Origin: Atribacterota bacterium | Lineage (GTDB): Bacteria > Atribacterota > Phoenicimicrobiia > Phoenicimicrobiales > Phoenicimicrobiaceae | Length of the DNA stretch: 8,538 nucleotides | Reading direction: 5' to 3' | NCBI GenBank assembly: GCA_030668465.1 | Contig: DAOUTX010000038.1 | Coordinates: 1-8,538, forward strand | Shown here: positions 6,510 through 8,538 of the stretch, in pieces | Layout: each line of letters begins with the position of its first letter | Numbering within the stretch: the stretch's first letter is position 1 | Program-made: the position numbers and the translations under genes | The notes under the pieces: model-generated | Told to the model about the DNA's origin: nothing | Seen by the model: only the letters and a program-made list of their open reading frames with translations | Database searches by the model: none

Positions 6510-6664
6510 AAGCGGAAAACGAAAAGCGCAAAATACAAAACTATAACTAAAAAACTAAAGATTAAGAAAAGAGTTTTGAATTTTGAATTATGGTTTTTAG
6601 TTTTTGGCTTTAAATTTTTAACTTGTAATACCACTATATACCAAACGATATCCGCTTATTCGCT
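6510..6664. repeat. Intergenic heptad element between pheT and the cvpA-like gene
   Basis: The left edge AAGCGGA (6510-6516) is the inverse of TCCGCTT (6651-6657), and AGCG (6525-6528) is mirrored by CGCT (6661-6664). Inside, AAAAACTAAA (6550-6559) is the inverse of TTTAGTTTTT (6596-6605). The sequence reads in degenerate 7-nt steps, A-rich in the left half (for example GCGGAAA, ACGAAAA, GCGCAAA, ATACAAA) and T-rich in the right (TTTGAAT, TTTGAAT, TATGGTT, TTTAGTT, TTTGGCT). Bases 6573-6622 align with 3891-3938 with few differences. It fills almost the whole 203-bp gap. The gap contains no gene; in particular I see no trace of zapA, which often stands between pheT and cvpA in Firmicutes. Confidence 0.65.
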
Positions 6665-6694
6665 ATATCTATGGAAAGTAAGTAGGAGACATTT

Positions 6695-7243
6695 ATGACA
6701 ATAAATTGGATAGATGTATCAATAATGATAATACTCTTATTAAATATGGTTATTGGGATACGTCGTGGCATTATTAGAGGAATAATAAATTTAATAGGAG
6801 TTATCACTGCTATTTTCCTGGCAATTTTCTGGTTTAGCGAGGTGGGAGAATATATAAGTTCACATAGTCAACTAAGCAGGGAAATAGCAAACATATTAGG
6901 TTTTGCTCTAATATTTTTGGGAATATATTTAATTGCGAGAATTATTGAAATATTTTTAAAAAAAATATTTTCCTTATTGTTTGTATCCTGGATCGATGGT
7001 TTGGGAGGAGCTTTGTTTGGTTTAACTAAAGGCTCTTTAATAGTCGGAATTTTATTAGTTATTATTGCCTTTATTCCTTTACCAGTTTTTTTGAAAGAAC
7101 AATTAGAAAGCTCGTTTTTGGCTAATAGATTCGCGGTCATGACTACAATTGTCTATGATTATTTAAAAGATTGGCTTCCTTTAAGCATTCAGTTTAACAC
7201 GGAAGAATTTCTTAAAAAATTCCATCTTAATTTAATTGTATAG
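6695..7243 (+). CDS. cvpA: CvpA family integral membrane protein
   Basis: Small membrane protein of 182 residues. ATG 6695 is preceded by GTAGGAG (6683-6689) at a suitable distance. Four hydrophobic segments are visible at about residues 6-22, 27-47, 66-88 and 105-127, then a mostly soluble C-terminal tail of about 55 residues. The family pattern includes NMVIGIRRGIIRGI (17-30) and DGLGGALFGLTKG (101-113), a Gly-rich stretch at the start of the last helix. In E. coli CvpA is needed for colicin V production and stress resistance, but the biochemical function is not settled, so the symbol names the family only. A cvpA gene followed by mutS2 occurs near pheT in Firmicutes, which supports the call. 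No signal peptide other than the first membrane segment is evident. The gene is bounded on both sides by heptad repeat elements. Confidence 0.85.
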   Translation: MTINWIDVSIMIILLLNMVIGIRRGIIRGIINLIGVITAIFLAIFWFSEVGEYISSHSQLSREIANILGFALIFLGIYLIARIIEIFLKKIFSLLFVSWIDGLGGALFGLTKGSLIVGILLVIIAFIPLPVFLKEQLESSFLANRFAVMTTIVYDYLKDWLPLSIQFNTEEFLKKFHLNLIV

Positions 7244-7287
7244 GAATTTCCCTTTTCCGCAAACCTTAATTCGTATCTCGTTTATTA

Positions 7288-7607
7288 GTGCGGAGCGGAT
7301 AGCGTTTAGCGTATAGTTAAGAAAAGAAGAGCAAAATACAGAAACTGAAATAAATAAATAATAATAATGTATAGCATATGGTTAAGAAAAAAGAAGACAA
7401 AGACGAAATACAAAAGCCAGAAAAAATTAGTACCACGTATATGGATACAGCAATGAGTCATAAGATTATATTTATGATTATGTAAAAGCAGGTCATTTAT
7501 TACATGTTACGCATTACACAATTTGCTGGCCAACTGTTAGTCTGGGAGATTAATTAATCTTGCACTTGTTACCCGCACCTATACGCTAAACGCTGTACGC
7601 TTTACGC
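7288..7607. repeat. Intergenic heptad element with 16-bp inverted ends, between cvpA and mutS2
   Basis: On the left, heptads GTGCGGA, GCGGATA, GCGTTTA, GCGTATA cover 7288-7315. On the right, TATACGC, TAAACGC, TGTACGC, TTTACGC cover 7580-7607. AGCGTTTAGCGTATAG at 7301-7316 and CTATACGCTAAACGCT at 7579-7594 are exact inverse copies, 16 bp. The interior holds two related A-rich units starting with GTATAG (7311 and 7369), each continuing GTTAAGAAAA and then a variant of GAAATACA/AAATACAG, and a non-repetitive stretch from about 7430 to 7570 in which I see no gene. The whole 407-bp gap, from the cvpA stop to TTG 7651, lacks an ORF worth calling and a clear terminator. The layout matches the elements after pheS and pheT. 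Confidence 0.75.
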
Positions 7608-7650
7608 TAGTTATATTTACTAATGACTAATTTAAAAGGTGAGATATATT

Positions 7651-8538
7651 TTGGATGAGCATACATTTTCAGTTTTAGAATTTTCAAAAATCAAAAATCA
7701 ACTAAAAGAAAAAATATCCACCGCTACTGGTGAATTAATCGTAGAAAATATCACTCCTAAGATTGGTTTACAACAAATTTTTAATACTCAAAGAGAAACT
7801 ACCGAAATGCGAGAAATTATTTCTTACGATGGAACCCCTCCCTTTTCCAGATTGGAAGACATTAGTAGTGAATTAAAAAGATCTGCAGTTAAGGGATCTA
7901 TCCTCGATGCTAAAAAAATTATAAAAATATTAAAAGTTTTAAAAACTTCCCGCTTGATTAAAAAATTTCTATTGAAAACCAAAGAAAAATATCCTTTGAT
8001 TAAAGTGAGAGCAGAAAAAATACGAACTTTTTCCGAATTAGAGAAAGAAATAATCCAATGTATCGATGAAGATGGAGTGGTTTTAGACCGAGCGAGTCCA
8101 GAGCTAAGGAAGATTAGAAGAGATATATTAAAAAAAGAACAAGCTCTAAAAAATAAATTAGAAACCATTATCAGATCTTCCCGTTTTGCCGCCATTATTC
8201 AAGAACCTTTAATAACTGTAAGACAAAATAGGTACGTTATACCTGTAAAGCAAGAAAAAAAAGCAAAATTTCCCGGAATAGTTCACGATAAATCTGATAG
8301 CGGAGCTACTTTATTTATTGAGCCCTTTGTAGTAGTAGAGTTAAATAATTTGCTCCGTCAATTAATTAAGGATGAAGAACAAGAGATATTAAAAATTCTG
8401 CAAAGAATAACTTCGCTTATCGGAGAAAGAGCACAAGAAATTAATGATAGTGTTTTATGTCTGGGTGAAATTGATTTTATTTATGCCAGAGCAGCATTAG
8501 CCGATAAAATGAAAGCAGTAGAACCAAAATTAAACCAA
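7651..8538 (+). CDS. mutS2: MutS2 family protein, N-terminal part (3' end outside window)
   Basis: MutS2 is a MutS homologue that lacks the mismatch-recognition domain; in Bacillus it binds collided ribosomes and rescues them, and in other bacteria it limits recombination. The frame is open for 296 codons from TTG 7651 to the window edge. The TTG follows AAAGGTGAG (7635-7643) by 7 nt, and the N-terminus LDEHTFSVLEFSKIK fits the usual start of the family. Family marks: TPPFSRLEDI near residue 62, RFAAIIQEPLITVR (about 178-191), NRYVIPVK (193-200) and GIVHDKSDSGATLFIEP (209-225), then the helical lever and clamp region with LNNLLRQLIKDEEQEILKIL. The Walker A ATPase and the C-terminal Smr domain must lie beyond the window, since the full protein is near 780 residues. 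No frameshift is seen. It is separated from cvpA by a long repeat element, so cotranscription is uncertain. Confidence 0.93.
   Translation, partial: MDEHTFSVLEFSKIKNQLKEKISTATGELIVENITPKIGLQQIFNTQRETTEMREIISYDGTPPFSRLEDISSELKRSAVKGSILDAKKIIKILKVLKTSRLIKKFLLKTKEKYPLIKVRAEKIRTFSELEKEIIQCIDEDGVVLDRASPELRKIRRDILKKEQALKNKLETIIRSSRFAAIIQEPLITVRQNRYVIPVKQEKKAKFPGIVHDKSDSGATLFIEPFVVVELNNLLRQLIKDEEQEILKILQRITSLIGERAQEINDSVLCLGEIDFIYARAALADKMKAVEPKLNQ

Noticed and set aside
6389..6634. Minus-strand ORF of 81 codons at the end of pheT
   Set aside because: It is the antisense of the pheT 3' end plus the AT-rich repeat; its N-terminus rich in Lys, Asn and Thr comes from the heptad repeat.
7301..7607. CRISPR-like array in the cvpA-mutS2 gap
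   Set aside because: The repeats are contiguous degenerate 7-mers without spacers, and the two arrays are in inverted orientation.
7824..8195. Minus-strand ORF of 123 codons inside mutS2
   Set aside because: It is antisense to a clear MutS2 coding frame and has no recognisable protein features or ribosome site.

Overview
This is an AT-rich bacterial chromosomal segment. All genes lie on the + strand and form the conserved translation cluster thrS - infC - rpmI - rplT - pheS - pheT, followed by a cvpA-like gene and mutS2. thrS is cut by the left edge and mutS2 by the right edge. A Phe-type T-box, strong AAGGAGG ribosome sites and a MutS2 protein point to a low-GC bacterium of the Firmicutes or a T-box-bearing relative. 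An uncultured lineage is possible, but the sequence alone does not fix the phylum.

Layout: 1-738 encodes the C-terminal part of threonyl-tRNA synthetase. The gap 739-1145 holds a short 7-nt-periodic repeat, a very good extended -10 promoter and the leader of infC. infC (1146-1658) starts at a rare ATT codon, so an annotation from the first ATG would lose its first half. rpmI (1692-1889) and rplT (2095-2451) follow, separated by an unusual 205-bp spacer with three hairpin-forming palindromes. A T-box leader with its own terminator (2498-2740) then separates the ribosomal protein genes from pheS (TTG start, 2778-3797) and pheT (4062-6491). A four-helix membrane protein of the CvpA family (6695-7243) and the N-terminal 296 codons of mutS2 (TTG start at 7651) complete the window.

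Together the genes supply initiation factor IF3, ribosomal proteins L35 and L20, two aminoacyl-tRNA synthetases, and MutS2, which in Bacillus acts on collided ribosomes as well as on DNA. Control visible in the sequence: the promoter before infC, the ATT start of infC (a known autoregulatory device in E. coli), and tRNA-Phe-sensing attenuation before pheST in the place where E. coli has the pheM leader peptide.

The least explained material is between genes. At least four gaps contain degenerate arrays with a strict 7-nt period. In three of them (after pheS, after pheT, after cvpA) an array near the upstream stop codon is mirrored by an inverted array near the next ribosome site. These look like a family of dispersed intergenic elements that fill gaps without touching coding sequence, and they are the best candidate here for something poorly described.
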